From Mesaphorura yosii (taxonomy: Eukaryota; Arthropoda; Collembola; Poduromorpha; Tullbergiidae): a DNA stretch of 64,000 nt. Below are positions 50,720 through 62,631 of this stretch, piece by piece. The position numbers and the translations under genes are program-made. The notes under the pieces were generated by a model. It had not been told where the DNA came from. It saw only the letters and a list, made by a program, of their open reading frames with translations, and did not search any database. The stretch's first letter is position 1. Every line of letters starts with the position of its first letter. The stretch lies in NCBI GenBank assembly GCA_009869945.1, contig WIXG01000337.1, positions 21,010 to 85,009 on the forward strand, in the 5' to 3' direction.

Positions 50720-51380
50720 AAGTTTTTCGTTCTCGCCGCATCGCCCATGCACGTGCTAGTTTGTCATCTTCCTCCTCGCCTTAATCAATATTCATAAATT
50801 AGGACATCGTGTGGGTTAATCTGCGTTGCACACGTGCGTTCCAGGAAACCAGTCGCAGGACACCGGAACATAAATTTTCTGCTCGTGTATCGTCTTCGTT
50901 CTTGGCCCCTGGAGCCTGGGGACTTGAAGGCACGTCGCGCCGTGCCATCGGACGTGCACTGCAAAACAAGAAAGCATGCAGCCAAGCCAGTGAAGCGGCC
51001 AATAAGTTTAGTTTTGGGTTGACAAGACAAGAAGCCTACCGCGCCGCGCCGTGCCGTGCTACGCCGCGCCGTGACTCCTCTGCGAGGAATCTGTCTCTGG
51101 GTGACTTCACGAACTCCGCTCAAGACAAGTTAACTTTCTTCCCGTCGCGTCGGTCGCTCGTTCTATCTTGCCACTTACTTATTCTGACGACTGTAAAATT
51201 CTCCTGAGCCGCCGTTTCGCTGTCCACGTGCTCGTGCTTGGGACAGTCCGCGGTACCATTTTTCTCTTCGTCGAAATTGAGGCCGTGCAAATATATCGTG
51301 TACGATGCCACTGCACTGCCACGACAAGAAGCTCCGAAATAATTTTCAAGTGTCTCATTTTATTATATTTTCTCTTCAAA

Positions 51381-51397
51381 CAGCAGCAGCAGCAGCA
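51381..51397. repeat. CAG trinucleotide run
   Basis: Five to six CAG copies, in an ORF with no recognisable product. Confidence 0.75.
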
Positions 51398-53840
51398 ACG
51401 GCACCTCCACTTGGCAGCGCACTGCAGGGCTGTTCTCCGACTCGGCGTGCATTCAGTTGGGATTTTCATTTTGGAAATGCACGCAGAAATTCGCCAAGAC
51501 AAGACCAAGACCGAGAAGAAGAAAAAACACAAGTTGAGCAGCAGCAGCGGCAAAGCGCCGAGAAATGAAAAAGAAAGTTAGTTTATTTTTCTAATGTAAA
51601 CTTTTTTCGTATTCCTACTTCCAAGTTCCAAATTTGGTTTAGTTTTCATGATATATGAATTTGTTTTGTAATGTCTCCGACGCACGCGACGGGAAGCGCG
51701 ACGGCGAGCGCCCAGCAGCAATAATTCTGTATCTGTGACTAGGGAAGTACGAGCACGCGGGAGGGAACTTGACTTTATTAGGTTAGCGGGCTGGTTTGGC
51801 TTAAGCAATTGAACAAGATTCAGAAGAGACTTTTCTCTTTCCCAGCTGACAGATTGTCTTCCACGCGCCGCGTGTCGCTTGGGTAATGCAATTCATCTTG
51901 CGTGTGGCGTACTTAGAGATAAGACTAATGCAATGCAAAAGTTCAAATTTAAAAGCTCACCCGCCCCAGAATTACAGTCCGAATTTACTAGACAGTTTAG
52001 AGATTTTCCTCCCGGCTGACGGCCAGACTGCAGACTGAGACTTTGACTTCCAAATGTTTATAATCAATCCCACAGCCACAGTCACAGCATGGGGCCAGTT
52101 ACACATTTATGCGTGCTCTGCTCTGGTAACATATTGACCTGGTGCTCCAATGTCCGTTTCCGTTACCCGTAAAGTAAAACATGCAGAGCAGACGGAGCTC
52201 CATTTAAAATCGATGGATTTAGAATCGGCGAATACGGCGAACGGCATATTAAATTGGTTCTTGAAACTCGACGGGACAGGACAGGAACGCAGCAGGATCA
52301 CATTCCCGATTCTCCGTTTCATAAGGACGATGATGATGTCACGATTCACGAATCGCCAATTCGCGATCATGGCTGATAAAAATGTATTCATTAATTTCCA
52401 AGTGCTTTTATGTCGCCCGACGTCGACGTCGGAGTCCTGGCCTACTTCAGTGCAATGCACTCATACAGACACTTTAAAGCGAGTTTTCAGAATAGAATAG
52501 AAGCTTTTAATCCCCAATTTAATTCATAATTAAAGCCCTCCATGTAACTATGTACAGTACACAGCAGCAGAGCAATAGCATAATAGCAATTAGTTCTGAG
52601 CCTCTCTTGTGTCGTCCAGAATGGCAATTTGGCAATAAACATGTATGTTCTTTATTTGAACCTGCAACGAAACACGTAACATGCACGATTACAGCAGGCA
52701 GACATGGAGAATATGCACTAAAATATTCACATCACGATTAAATTGTACCGGAATTAATTTCGTATGCAAATCACCCGCCATCATTCACATACTCCCCACT
52801 TCACGTGGTTCGGGGCGCGTGGCACATTCGCAGTGGGAGAGCTCGCATTCACATGCATTCGTATTGGAAGCGGTCATTAATCTTGATTTGTGCGCACGCT
52901 TTCGAATCCACGCCAGAATACGCCGAACCCAGGTGAAGAGCAACATTTTCGCATTTTGTAGGTGGTCGAAAAAGGTGAAGGGCCGAAGAATTCCGATCGG
53001 AGAGCCTCCCTCCTTGAGAAGTGTCGAAATGCATGCCAAATCCGTAAATCCAACGCCAACGCCAACACACTTTGTTTTATTTATCCATCACGCTGCATTT
53101 GTCATAAATCAAAATGACTTTTATCCCAGCGTTTAACCGCTGCATTGCATTGGATTGGCATTGACAGCTGAGCCGCGGCTAAAGCAAACGCAATACAGAT
53201 ATAAATCTTAGCTCATTGGGAATACGTACGAACGAATGAAGCTCCTTGCACGCGTTCGCATTCGCGTTTTATCGGCTTATTATTTGAGCCTAACGTGAAC
53301 GAAAAGATGAAAAGGAAACAAGAACAAGAGAATACGAATTGAAGAACTGATCTGATCTTCTGATCCGTGCCTGCTGCCGTACACGTACGGGCGGGTTATG
53401 AAGAGAAAAGGATCATGGACACTGCTGGATTGGTCGGGATGCTTTCTCCATCATCTCCTTGTTTGTCTCTCAACTTGCTATTCTTCTGCTTCTTCATCTT
53501 GGCTTGACTCGGGCAAGAAGCTCCGCTCCGGCTCGTTCACTGCAGAAAAATGGCCTGATCTTGGTATGGCCACAGCGTGGCACTGGCATGGGAATTTCTT
53601 CGCTCGTACTTTCTTTAATGTCTATTGGGATTTCACTTCACGACCCCAAGACATGCTCAGAATTCTGAATTCTGAAGATACCAAAATTTCTAAATTCGAT
53701 ACACACACAAGAGCAAGACAAGAACAAGAGCCGGGGCAGAAAGTCAGATCGCGAGCAGTGAGTTTGTCGGCGTTCATTCCAATTTCCTAAACCCAAGTCT
53801 CTTGGCTTAACTGCAGTTGCTGCGCTGATGCTGAGTCCAA

Positions 53841-53860
53841 GCGAGTCGAGTCGAGTCGAG
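53841..53860. repeat. (GAGTC)n pentanucleotide tract
   Basis: Nearly four tandem GAGTC units, complementary to the ACTCG tracts at about 10.80 and 27.04 kb. Confidence 0.7.
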
Positions 53861-56800
53861 TACGTGGCGGTACTTTGTAAGATTTCATTTTTGTATCTAC
53901 AAGCAAGCAAGTCTTTTTGTTTTAGCGTCATGACTTCATAATATAATATTTGGCATCTCATTGTCAGAATTGTTATCATCATTGCGCATTGCTCCGTGCT
54001 TGTCGTTCGGTCGCTGGCGCTTCATGAAAGGAGTACTGAAAGAATCTTCCGCTTCGGCGAACGCAGTTTGCAGATATTCAAATAATACGCGATGACGTGA
54101 TACGAAATTGGGTTGATTGCTCCAGATTTAATGGCTGAAAGAGGTTGGCACTCGAATCGTGATGGCTGATTAAAGTTCACGCGGTTGAATGCTTCGAAAT
54201 TGCTGAAGAAGGAATGGAATTTAGAACTTATTCATCTTCAATATTTAGACTTTCTAGACATTCAGATTCCATGAAGGCCGAGTTCTTGTTTCTTAATGAT
54301 TAAATATCCAAACTCTTGCATTCCAAATTGGCAGAAGGATTCAGGCAGCTTCAGTGACTAATTTCTGATTGCAGTGTCCAAATCACAGTCACAGTCATTC
54401 ATTCAAATCTTGCTTAGTATGCGCGTGGAGCTGCCCGAAACCTGAAAAGGCAATAACAAATATTATCATTCTTCAGTTATCTTCGCTTTTCCTCCTCTTG
54501 GAACGTAATACGCGATACGTGGTACATGAATCAAGAAAACCGCAATCCACAATCCACGTCATTCAAATCCTGCCTGATGCGTGGCTGGTAACAACGTAAA
54601 CAAGACGCGCACACGTAAACGAGAAGAATGGCAGTTGGGTGAAAGAGATGGACGAGTTATTTGGTTGCAGACCTCGATAATAGGAAACAGGAAAAGCACC
54701 ATAAACAGTCTCTGAAGACTAGCCCATTGTCCCAAAAATGATAGATTATGGAATGATAGCAATTCAGGACAGGATAAACAATTCCACCGCCACCACTCAA
54801 CTCTCTTCACTACTTCTTTCTTCCGTTCATCTTCCTTTCCTGCCTGCCGCACTAATACAATTCTTTGCAGTGCCACGAACTTGGAACTTCACAAGGCGCA
54901 GAAGAAGATGAAATTGAGTAACGAAAGAAATGCGATTCGCTGTCAAACAAAAGGACATCACAAAAGAAGAAACTGGCGAAGTCTTTACTTGGCTGCGACT
55001 TTCTTTCACTTTTCTTTGTAAATGCTCAATCCAATCTATCAATTAAACACTTCACAATTTAGCCGACATTTGTCACATTCAGCGTCAGCGCTTGCCTCGG
55101 CTCAGACTTTGTTGTACTCGCATTGTCGTACTTTGTGAGTTCAGTTCATTGATTGACGAGACAATACAATGACGGAAAGTTTACATGCACTTTCACGCAC
55201 CCTATATTACTTTTCCTTGCACAAAATATGCCATAGAATCTGCTCGATTTACTTCGTTGAAATTCGCGGGCATTCTTGTGAATCAATGCTTGAAATGAAG
55301 TACGTACGTATTTTCATGCTCGACACGGCAACAGAAGGAATTGAACTCTGAAGCCGATCTTTGAGCCGTGAAACAGAAGTGAAACATGGTGACCGTGACA
55401 AGATTTGTAGTGCTCGACGTAACTGCTCGTAGTGTGTTTTACGTAAGCTAAGCCATTGTTTCACTGAATAAACACACACGCAAATCGTACATGATCCGGT
55501 TATGTTGTTAGAAGATAAAGAATCCTTTTGTCACGGTTTGTCTCGGTTATGTAATTCGCTATTCGATGCTCGTGGTGAACAAGAGTACGCGAATTCCGGG
55601 AACGGAACGGGAACATTGACTTTGGCACTGATACAATAAACGACGGAGGCCGGAGATGCAATAATAGAAAAAGAAAATGAATGAACATCAAGATACATAT
55701 AAAGCATTGTTTTACCAGAACCCAAACCCAGAATTCTTATTTCCCATTATAATTCCAATGTCTCCATTACTCCGCTCGCGCTCAGCCCAATCGCCAGTGC
55801 GAGTGCGGACAATGCAAGAAATACAATTTTCGGGCGGTAGGCCAAGAATACGACCGGAGCAGGACAGAACAGAGAAAACTTCAGAACGGAATTTACTTGC
55901 ATTTCACATTTCAGGATCTACGAAATTGCTCGGTGTACTTTTCTCCAGACAAAACGCCGAAACCTCGAGATTCAAAGCGATGGGAAGAGAAAGCAAAGCA
56001 TTTCAAGTAATTCTCATCGTCAAAATCGTCTGCGATTTCGTACTGAACGTCCAATTCGCGATCAACCAAATGCTTTCGCAAGTTCATATTTTCTGAGTCT
56101 CAGGAGTCGTAGCAAGTTTTAGCGTGTAGTGTCACATAATGCAGTGATATAATATTATTTATTCCTCGTTGGTAGCACCGTTTCGCAATTCGCCGATATC
56201 AAGTGGAGCATCTCAAATCTGTGATCTGTGTTGCGCCTGTTGGAAGCATCGCCGTTCACCGGCTTGATGTCTGGTGTAGTGGTCCATATGTTCGAATTCC
56301 GACACTTGTGGCGTGGAACAAAAGAACAATAGCAGACGGCTCACAGGAAGGCAGAGATTCCGAATTACAAAATAGATACGCTATGCGCGGGCTCATAGAA
56401 AAATAATCTCATTCTTTATACAATAATATCGTAATGCTGTCTGGAAGTAATAAAGCAGTTGCTATTCGTTGTTCCTGTTGTTGTTGCCACTGCGTGCCTG
56501 CCTGTATTAATATTCCCCAATGACTCATGTATCTCATTCTTTTTGAAGTAGAAATAAAAGAAGTCACAGCCCGGCTACGTATCCGTATCGGGGCACGGCA
56601 TAACTCACCAAATTGGAGCGAGACGACGGAGAAAGCTACCAGGAAAGGGTTGGGTGTCTGTGTCGCTATGAATAATGGAAAGTGTTAAAGCTTTGAAACT
56701 TATAAATAATAGAATGTATTCAACATATGAAAAATTGACCTTATTTTTCCTTTCCCGGCTGAGAAAAGTTTGGATTCAGCATTCAGGGGACTCACGACTT

Positions 56801-58354
56801 TTGCCTTTGCTTGTATCTTGCGCGAATTTTTTGCGTGCGGGTACAAATAATCCATCTTGTGTCTCTTTCTTGTCCTGTCCTGTCGCTTTTCACTGGAGCT
56901 GAAAGTGAGGCTGAAGACGAGACTTAACTCCCGCCACAAAAGTCTAAAGGCCAGAAGGCGGACGTACGCTAGGCAAGTAAGTAAAGCGCTGCCTGAACTG
57001 AACCCTGAATGGGTCTCTGGGTCTTTGACTCCATTATCTCTTTACTTTACTTGACTGGAACTGGAGTTGACTTCCTTGATGTGATGCGGGCGGTGCGGTC
57101 GGTGCGGGACTGCTTGTGGGCCTCTGGAGCAAGGTTATATTACGATGAATATGTACAGAGCAAGTTAACATAAACTGAAAAATTGCAGCAGCACTGGATT
57201 AACTGGATAAAAGATACACTACGCACTGAATAGACATAAAATAGACTTGACACTTGTGACTTGCAACTCGCGGAATTGACTTGACTTTCACAACAGCAAT
57301 TCAATCTGATGTCTGATCTCTGCCTTTTGGACCAGCGCGGTCCAGGAAAGAATTACAAGGATAAGCTCAAGATTACAAGTTTTTCTTCTTTGGCGTACGC
57401 GAAGGAAGACAAGATGTTTAAAGAATGCGGAAGCCCAAAGGCAAGTCAAATGCTATTGACCCAATTTCGTGCAAATAATTGCGATTCTTGCTTGCCCACA
57501 CAACTCAAATTGTTGTGTAGTTGTTTCCTTCCAGCGCTTCCAGGACCAGCGCCCATATTGTCCTTCTCCAGCAAGCACTTTGTGGTTGAAGCCGCAATTT
57601 CCGGAGAAATTACGCACTAAATTTGCATTTATATTCGCAAACTTGGCTCGCTCGCGCTACGCATGTAAAATTTTACGCATCTTTTTTTATAGACCACTTG
57701 GCATTTTATTTAACGACTTCTCTATGCTAATGCTGGCATTATTATTGCATTGGTACTTGATTAATTTCGTGTACTCTGGAAGCAATGACCTCCCAAGCAA
57801 GCAAGCGCAAGCGGAGACGACGACAGTGACGAAGATCTTGCGTCGTGCGCCTTGAAAAGGAAGTCATTTAAACATTTGCTCTAGTTTAAGTCAGCACGAG
57901 TACGGGGAGTACGTTGATCAATGAGATACAACAGCCACACTCGGGCACGGGCATGAAAGGAAGAAGGAGCAGCGACAGCAACAGAGTCGCTCTTCAGGAA
58001 GAGTTAAGTGAAAAAATTTTGGCACATTTTCCCCATCAACGATGAGATCGATAAGACTCTTTGCTGCGCGTCGCTTTCACTGTCCCTGCTGCTTTCACTG
58101 CTTTCTCTTGGCTAGGTCTTGGTAGTGGTAGTACTTTACTGCTGAATGGAATCGACTTGATCTATCTAATAATGTCTCCGAATGTGGTCCATATTTATTG
58201 AAACTCTTTAAAGCGAAGACGAAGAGAAGAGGGAAATGCAGGTCAGACTTCCGGCTAAGCGGCAGATCTTTGTCAACTTTCTTTTCTGTCGTCTTACAAC
58301 AACTTTCACCACGGACATTTCGTTCGTACGTACGTTCTTGAGTCCCAGCCCGCG

Positions 58355-58546
58355 ATGCGCAATTTCTCTTCCGCTGAGTTGCTGATCGTCTTCGTCATCG
58401 GCGTGCTCTTGGTTTACTCTGCACTTAACACTAATGGACCATGGCTCCGTAAACTGCTTACTCCTTATTCTTATTGTCCATATACACCAGGCAAAGACAA
58501 AGATAAAGATTTCGCTATCCGCAATCCACCATCTGCATCAGCGTGA
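58355..58546 (+). CDS. possible small membrane protein, unrecognised
   Basis: An ATG-started frame of 63 codons. Residues about 8-25 are strongly hydrophobic (LLIVFVIGVLLVYSAL), followed by a polar C-terminus with an alternating Lys-Asp stretch (GKDKDKDF). This layout is that of a small single-pass membrane protein. I recognise no family, and an ORF of this size is expected by chance in a window this long. It has no visible partner exons. Confidence 0.18.
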   Translation: MRNFSSAELLIVFVIGVLLVYSALNTNGPWLRKLLTPYSYCPYTPGKDKDKDFAIRNPPSASA

Positions 58547-60113
58547 CAAAAATGAAGTGTGATATGATGTGAAGCAGGCAGGCATCACGAATCACGACTT
58601 CTGAAAATCTGCAATTCTGGAAATGAAGATGCAATCTTTGTCGCTTGCCGGTCTTCTCTTCAGCGATAACAACAGCAGCAAGATGCAGGAAAGGCAGCAG
58701 TAATGACGTAATTAAGTATCCTATTTCCTTGAATGGCAATTCGGCTCGGTTCAAGAGCCATTGCATTGTAGGCGATGGTGACGGTGGTGGCATGGCGGTG
58801 CAGTTAATTTTGTAAGCAGATCCCGCTTCTGTACTGGATTCTTAAGGCGGCAGTGGCAATTCTAATAAAAATATAAGCTACTAATAATCATAACAATAAC
58901 ATAACGTTAATAATGGATCTTTGAACTGCCAACGCCCGGAGTTCAAGCTCAAGGCGGCTCCGTAGAGAAGAAATCCAGAATTTGAATAGACTCAGGCGTA
59001 ACTAACCTCAGGAGTCAGGAACCTTCGAATACGAGGCGAGCTGGGGATGCTCCAGGCCCAAGCCACTTTTGTCCATAACCCACCGCCTTCAGGCAGCCAT
59101 AAGAATAATTGCCACTACAAAACGAATCACGAGACGAATTATGAAACTAATGGGCCGCAAAGAGCAGAGCAGGCCAATTTGAATCGCGCACAGCGTGGCG
59201 CGCACTGGCTCCAGTTTTATCTCCAGAAGTTTGCCTGCCTTGTCTTGTCTTGCTAGTTAACAAAGTCAAGTAAGTTGTTTTTATGTGCAATTTTATGAAT
59301 ACATTAAACTCTTGACGGGCCGGGCGAAGGCGAAAGCGTACGCAAACGCAGAAGCGAACAGAGACAAAAGAAATCCAAGGCAGCACAACGACCCAGCGAA
59401 GAAATGAAGACAAGATGATAACAAAAGAGAGTCAAAGAGTATTAAATTGTCTTACGCCTTGCTCTTGCTCCCTTTCATTCATTCAGTGATTCACTCTTCT
59501 GTGTTCATAATGCACGCACTCAAATGAATATTTTAAGGACTTTCTTTTGTATGGCTGACACTGACGGTGCCTGGCGAGCGAACGAGCGAGCCAGGACAGT
59601 GACCCATTATTGCATAAATATTGTAGTCAGATGCAGGGAACGCAAATGCCCTTCATCGTATCGCATTTCACTTCGAGTATGGAGCATGGAGCATTAAGAC
59701 AGGCCAAGATGCAGTAGCGTTGCTGTAGCGGGAGAGGCTGGAACTGGAGCTATTCCCAAGAGCCCTATTGACGATGGCTCATTTTTCCGACGGAGGAGTC
59801 AAGTAAAGTCGAGTCAGTAATGTGACCCAGTGCGAGTGCGATGCGGGCGCGGGTCTCGTGTGTGCGGCGTATCGCCCGAGGGCATGACCTGCCCGATTTA
59901 AGTTTTTATTACTCCTCTTCCATTTTTTGCTTTGCTTTCGCAATTTTCTTTTGAGGGCCTCGCTTGAAAGAAATCCCAAACGTAATTAATTTAAACTAAA
60001 GACGACAGTTCCATGGTGGATCCATGCCATGAAGCGTAATGTATAATGTGTAATTACGTTCAACTTGAGAATTAATAAACGCGCGCGACCACGCACGCGG
60101 TCATGATTTTAAT
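58547..60113. other. non-coding, no gene recognised
   Basis: No domain, exon or repeat of note; only short overlapping ORFs on both strands. Confidence 0.4.
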
Positions 60114-60467
60114 ATGAAGAATTGCACGCACGGGGTGAAATTACAGGGCGATGATGAAGAAACTTCACTTCTCACGCGCACTGTTTTCACCACAACAGAC
60201 ACCAGCGTGGAGCAGACCAGAGCAAGACGAGGACGTTATCGAAGATGTTCAAAAACTCACTTCGCCTTGAAAGTACGAACCACTAATCAACTTGGTATTC
60301 CTGAGTTCTTAACTGACAAGTGGACCATCCGAACTGATGGCATGCTCCCGGGCACGAAATGCATACTTTCGTACTCTGTTGGGTCCTCTGACATGGTTTC
60401 GACCGAAATTGGTCTGCAAGGGTTGTGTGGTCAGTTTTTATTTAACATGTTCCAATGCACTCAATAG
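60114..60467 (+). CDS. unrecognised ORF beside transposon remnants
   Basis: An ATG-started frame of 117 codons with mixed composition (Thr-rich N-terminal half, one Arg cluster, RARRGRYRR). No domain is recognised, and there is no signal peptide or membrane span. It ends about 90 bases from the end of the broken transposase on the other strand, so it may belong to mobile-element sequence. It could also be chance. Confidence 0.18.
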   Translation: MKNCTHGVKLQGDDEETSLLTRTVFTTTDTSVEQTRARRGRYRRCSKTHFALKVRTTNQLGIPEFLTDKWTIRTDGMLPGTKCILSYSVGSSDMVSTEIGLQGLCGQFLFNMFQCTQ

Positions 60468-60561
60468 CGTTAGCTTAGTATACAAATGAAAGCGTTTAAA
60501 CAAAACAAACAAATGAGTTAATATAATTACAAAGTTTGTAAAGAAGAAGGACTAATAATAT

Positions 60562-61431
60562 TCATTCGTGGAAATGATATTCTTCAAAAAGATGCTCAAA
60601 GCAAAGGTGTTTCTTGCAGCAGCAGTAAATGAAGGTCGAGCTTTCGCAAAACTCTTCGTGACATTTGTCGTCGAAAGAATTTCACGTACATTTTCAAAAG
60701 TCCCAGCGAGTTGATCGGTGTAACCACAGGCATACCAGCTGTAGCGTATCATTGGCGTGAATGCGTCTGACTGTAACTGGTTGTAGATCAATGAGTGCAT
60801 TTTCGGAATATTTGCTGGATACTTCAGATCGATGTCCAATTCGTCCATGATAATCCTTTCATATATAGCTCGTCGAAAAAGCTTGTACTGTCTGAAAAAG
60901 TACCAATCCAGTGGCTGAATGTCGCTTGTTGACCTTGTTAGAATTTGTAATCGTTTGTATCTGGGAATTTCTTCAAATAACTTCTGGTCGGTTTGGCCAG
61001 ACCAGGAATCCAAAAGCAAGATCATGTTTTCTTGTGTTAGACTTCCTAATCAATCAGTTATCCACGCTTTCATAATCCCCTTGTCCAGTTTTCCAGATTT
61101 TGAGACGGTTAAATAAATATTTTATGAACCTTAAGTTCATCTGCTACACGCGGACCAAACTTTCCTCCTGGTTCTTGCAGGCAAATCAATAATTTCCCAC
61201 GTAAGCACCATCCATTGAAATAACAGGCATAATAGAGTATGAATGAGTGATGGCGTTCATTGACTTCACAATTGCTTTTGTAGCCTTTTCTCCTTTGTAC
61301 GATAATGCTAGACCAGCCGCAAATTCCTATGAAAATCCGGATTGATCTGTGTTAAAGATGCAGTTGCTATGGTAATCCTGGAATTCAGAGTTTGCCATCT
61401 CGACAAAGGTTTTTGCACTCTCCTGAATTTC
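60562..61431 (-). pseudogene. broken DDE-superfamily transposase (pogo/Tigger-like DDE_1 type)
   Basis: Reading the - strand in order: ESAKTFVEMANSEF; NTDQSGF with the first catalytic Asp, then a TAG stop; AITHSYSIMPVISMDGA; a frame change to LLICLQEPGGKFGPRVADEL; a frame change to SGKLDKGIMKAWITD, then a TGA stop; MILLLDSWSGQTDQ with the second Asp; IQPLDWYFFRQYKLFRR with the third acidic residue; and, after another frame change, a Cys-rich tail CCCKKHLCFEH. These motifs in this order identify a DDE transposase. I recall the same arrangement in host-multiplied elements of crustaceans and springtails. At least two stops and three frame changes make it dead. The N-terminal DNA-binding part is missing. 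Confidence 0.8.
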
Positions 61432-61523
61432 TACGGCAATCCCCGTAAGACAGAGTACGCACGTAAAAAAGGCACCAGACAGACTCGGTCTCTAAGGCTG
61501 GTATTAATAAATGGCGGCTCAAA

Positions 61524-61629
61524 GTGAGTATGAACACAATACTCACGTGAGTAGTACCAAAGTATGATCACGAGCTCATACTAAGTTTTGTCTTAACAAA
61601 TAAGTCTGAAGGTGTACTCCCGTGAGTAC
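61524..61629. repeat. cluster of four short inverted repeats
   Basis: GTGAGTAT (61524-61531) pairs with ATACTCAC (61539-61546). ACTCACGTGAGT (61541-61552) is a perfect palindrome. AGTATGA (61561-61567) pairs with TCATACT (61576-61582). GTACTC (61614-61619) pairs with GAGTAC (61624-61629). All share an AGTA/TACT or ACTC/GAGT core. They lie between the two transposase remnants and could be terminal or subterminal binding sites of a decayed element. Confidence 0.65.
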
Positions 61630-61914
61630 GATCTTTTCGCCTTTTTTGAGTAATGCTCAACTGTCATTATTCTTTCTTTGATTTTCCGATCTCATTTGAA
61701 AGGTAATGATTAGCCAGTCAATCGTGTTTCGCAATTAAAAAGTAATTGGTGTTTGGCAATTTTAAAGTGCACAGCAGTTAAATTAAAGTTTTGTGCTCGT
61801 CACCGGTCCAATTATGTCGTGATCTAGGAAGAGATCGTTCCAGACATGAACCAGGAGTCCGAGCTGGTCATTGTACATTGTACTAAGTAAAAACACAGTT
61901 GAATGCATATTGTC

Positions 61915-62306
61915 TTACCGGGCAATGTTGTGCAAAACTCCAACTGTCACGATGACTATTAAACTTGTGCTTAGTTTCAATCAAAGGTGGCTCGAGCCGA
62001 CGGATTTGCAAATGGAGTCAAAAGCATCGGCAGGCAGGGGTAACAGGCATCGCCAAGCAGCAGGTCGGCCCTTTTTCAATTTGCAAGTTCATGCCAAGTG
62101 AGCTGTTCTCAAATATTCTTGTATCATGGGCTTGTCCATACCATCGAGCAACTAAATTCTTGAAGGTCAAATACGCATTGCATATTGCTTGAACATTTAT
62201 TGAGAAGGTACTCTTTCTGTTTCTGAATAACTCCGCATCCTTTCTGCCTGGCGATTAAGGGAACAAACGATACATTTTCAACATTGGAAATTTTTGTTTT
62301 ACGCAT
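61915..62306 (-). pseudogene. broken PIF/Harbinger transposase
   Basis: The - strand reads, across frame changes: FVPLIA; DAELFRNRKSTFSINVQAIC; NLVARWYGQAHDTRIFENSS; LLGDACYPCLPMLLTPFANP; and LKLSTSLIVIVTVGVLHNIA, ending at a TAA. These correspond in order to the R-N-R-K-G-x-x-S-x-N-x-Q block, the V-A-R-W-P-G-S-x-H-D-S-R-I-F block with the second catalytic Asp, the L-G-D-x-G-Y-P-L block, and the V-L-H-N-I-A block of Harbinger DDE transposases (HARBI1-like). The stretch normally found between L-L-T-P-Y and V-L-H-N is largely missing, so there is an internal deletion as well as frameshifts. No long ORF marks it. Confidence 0.8.
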
Positions 62307-62628
62307 TGCAGTTGCCTGTACTTGGTTTCAATTCTAGTTAAATAATGTACCAAAAAAGTAGGTTTCCATTGTTTACAATTTAACGAACATCATATTCTAG
62401 TGTCATTCTTTGATACAGCAATGGCTCATTATTTCTTCAAACTTGAGTATCAAAAATTAAATGAATTGATTGTATGTTCAATTTATTTAATATTTAATAT
62501 TGCATATACCGTGAATGTGAATCATTTTACCGTCTTACTGAATGCATTACGCTATGCTAGGAGCATGTTAGCGAAATACTTTCCACTATGAAAGATTTAA
62601 TATTTCCAAAAAAGGAGCCTTCAAACAA
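62307..62628. other. short A/T-rich gap before the chemoreceptor gene
   Basis: No domain or repeat recognised; one 63-codon frame without similarity. It may hold the promoter or 5' exon of the chemoreceptor, but no signal can be singled out. Confidence 0.4.
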
Positions 62629-62631
62629 TTG

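Larger units (their letters stand above)
44264..58354. other. non-coding, no gene recognised
   Basis: Fourteen kilobases without a recognisable domain, exon series, RNA gene or intact element. Short tandem runs include GAGTC near 53.84 kb, GCA near 50.71 kb and CAG near 51.38 kb. Several ORFs of 100-140 codons exist on both strands, mostly overlapping each other. Confidence 0.4.

Noticed and set aside
56272-56300. tRNA-like A box (TGGTGTAGTGG) and B box (GTTCGAATTCC) suggesting a SINE
   Set aside because: The boxes are less than 20 bases apart, too close for a pol III promoter. The B box has an extra base, no cloverleaf can be drawn, and no tail repeat is seen.
61342-61527. 61-codon + strand frame
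   Set aside because: Shadow of the broken DDE transposase read on the opposite strand.
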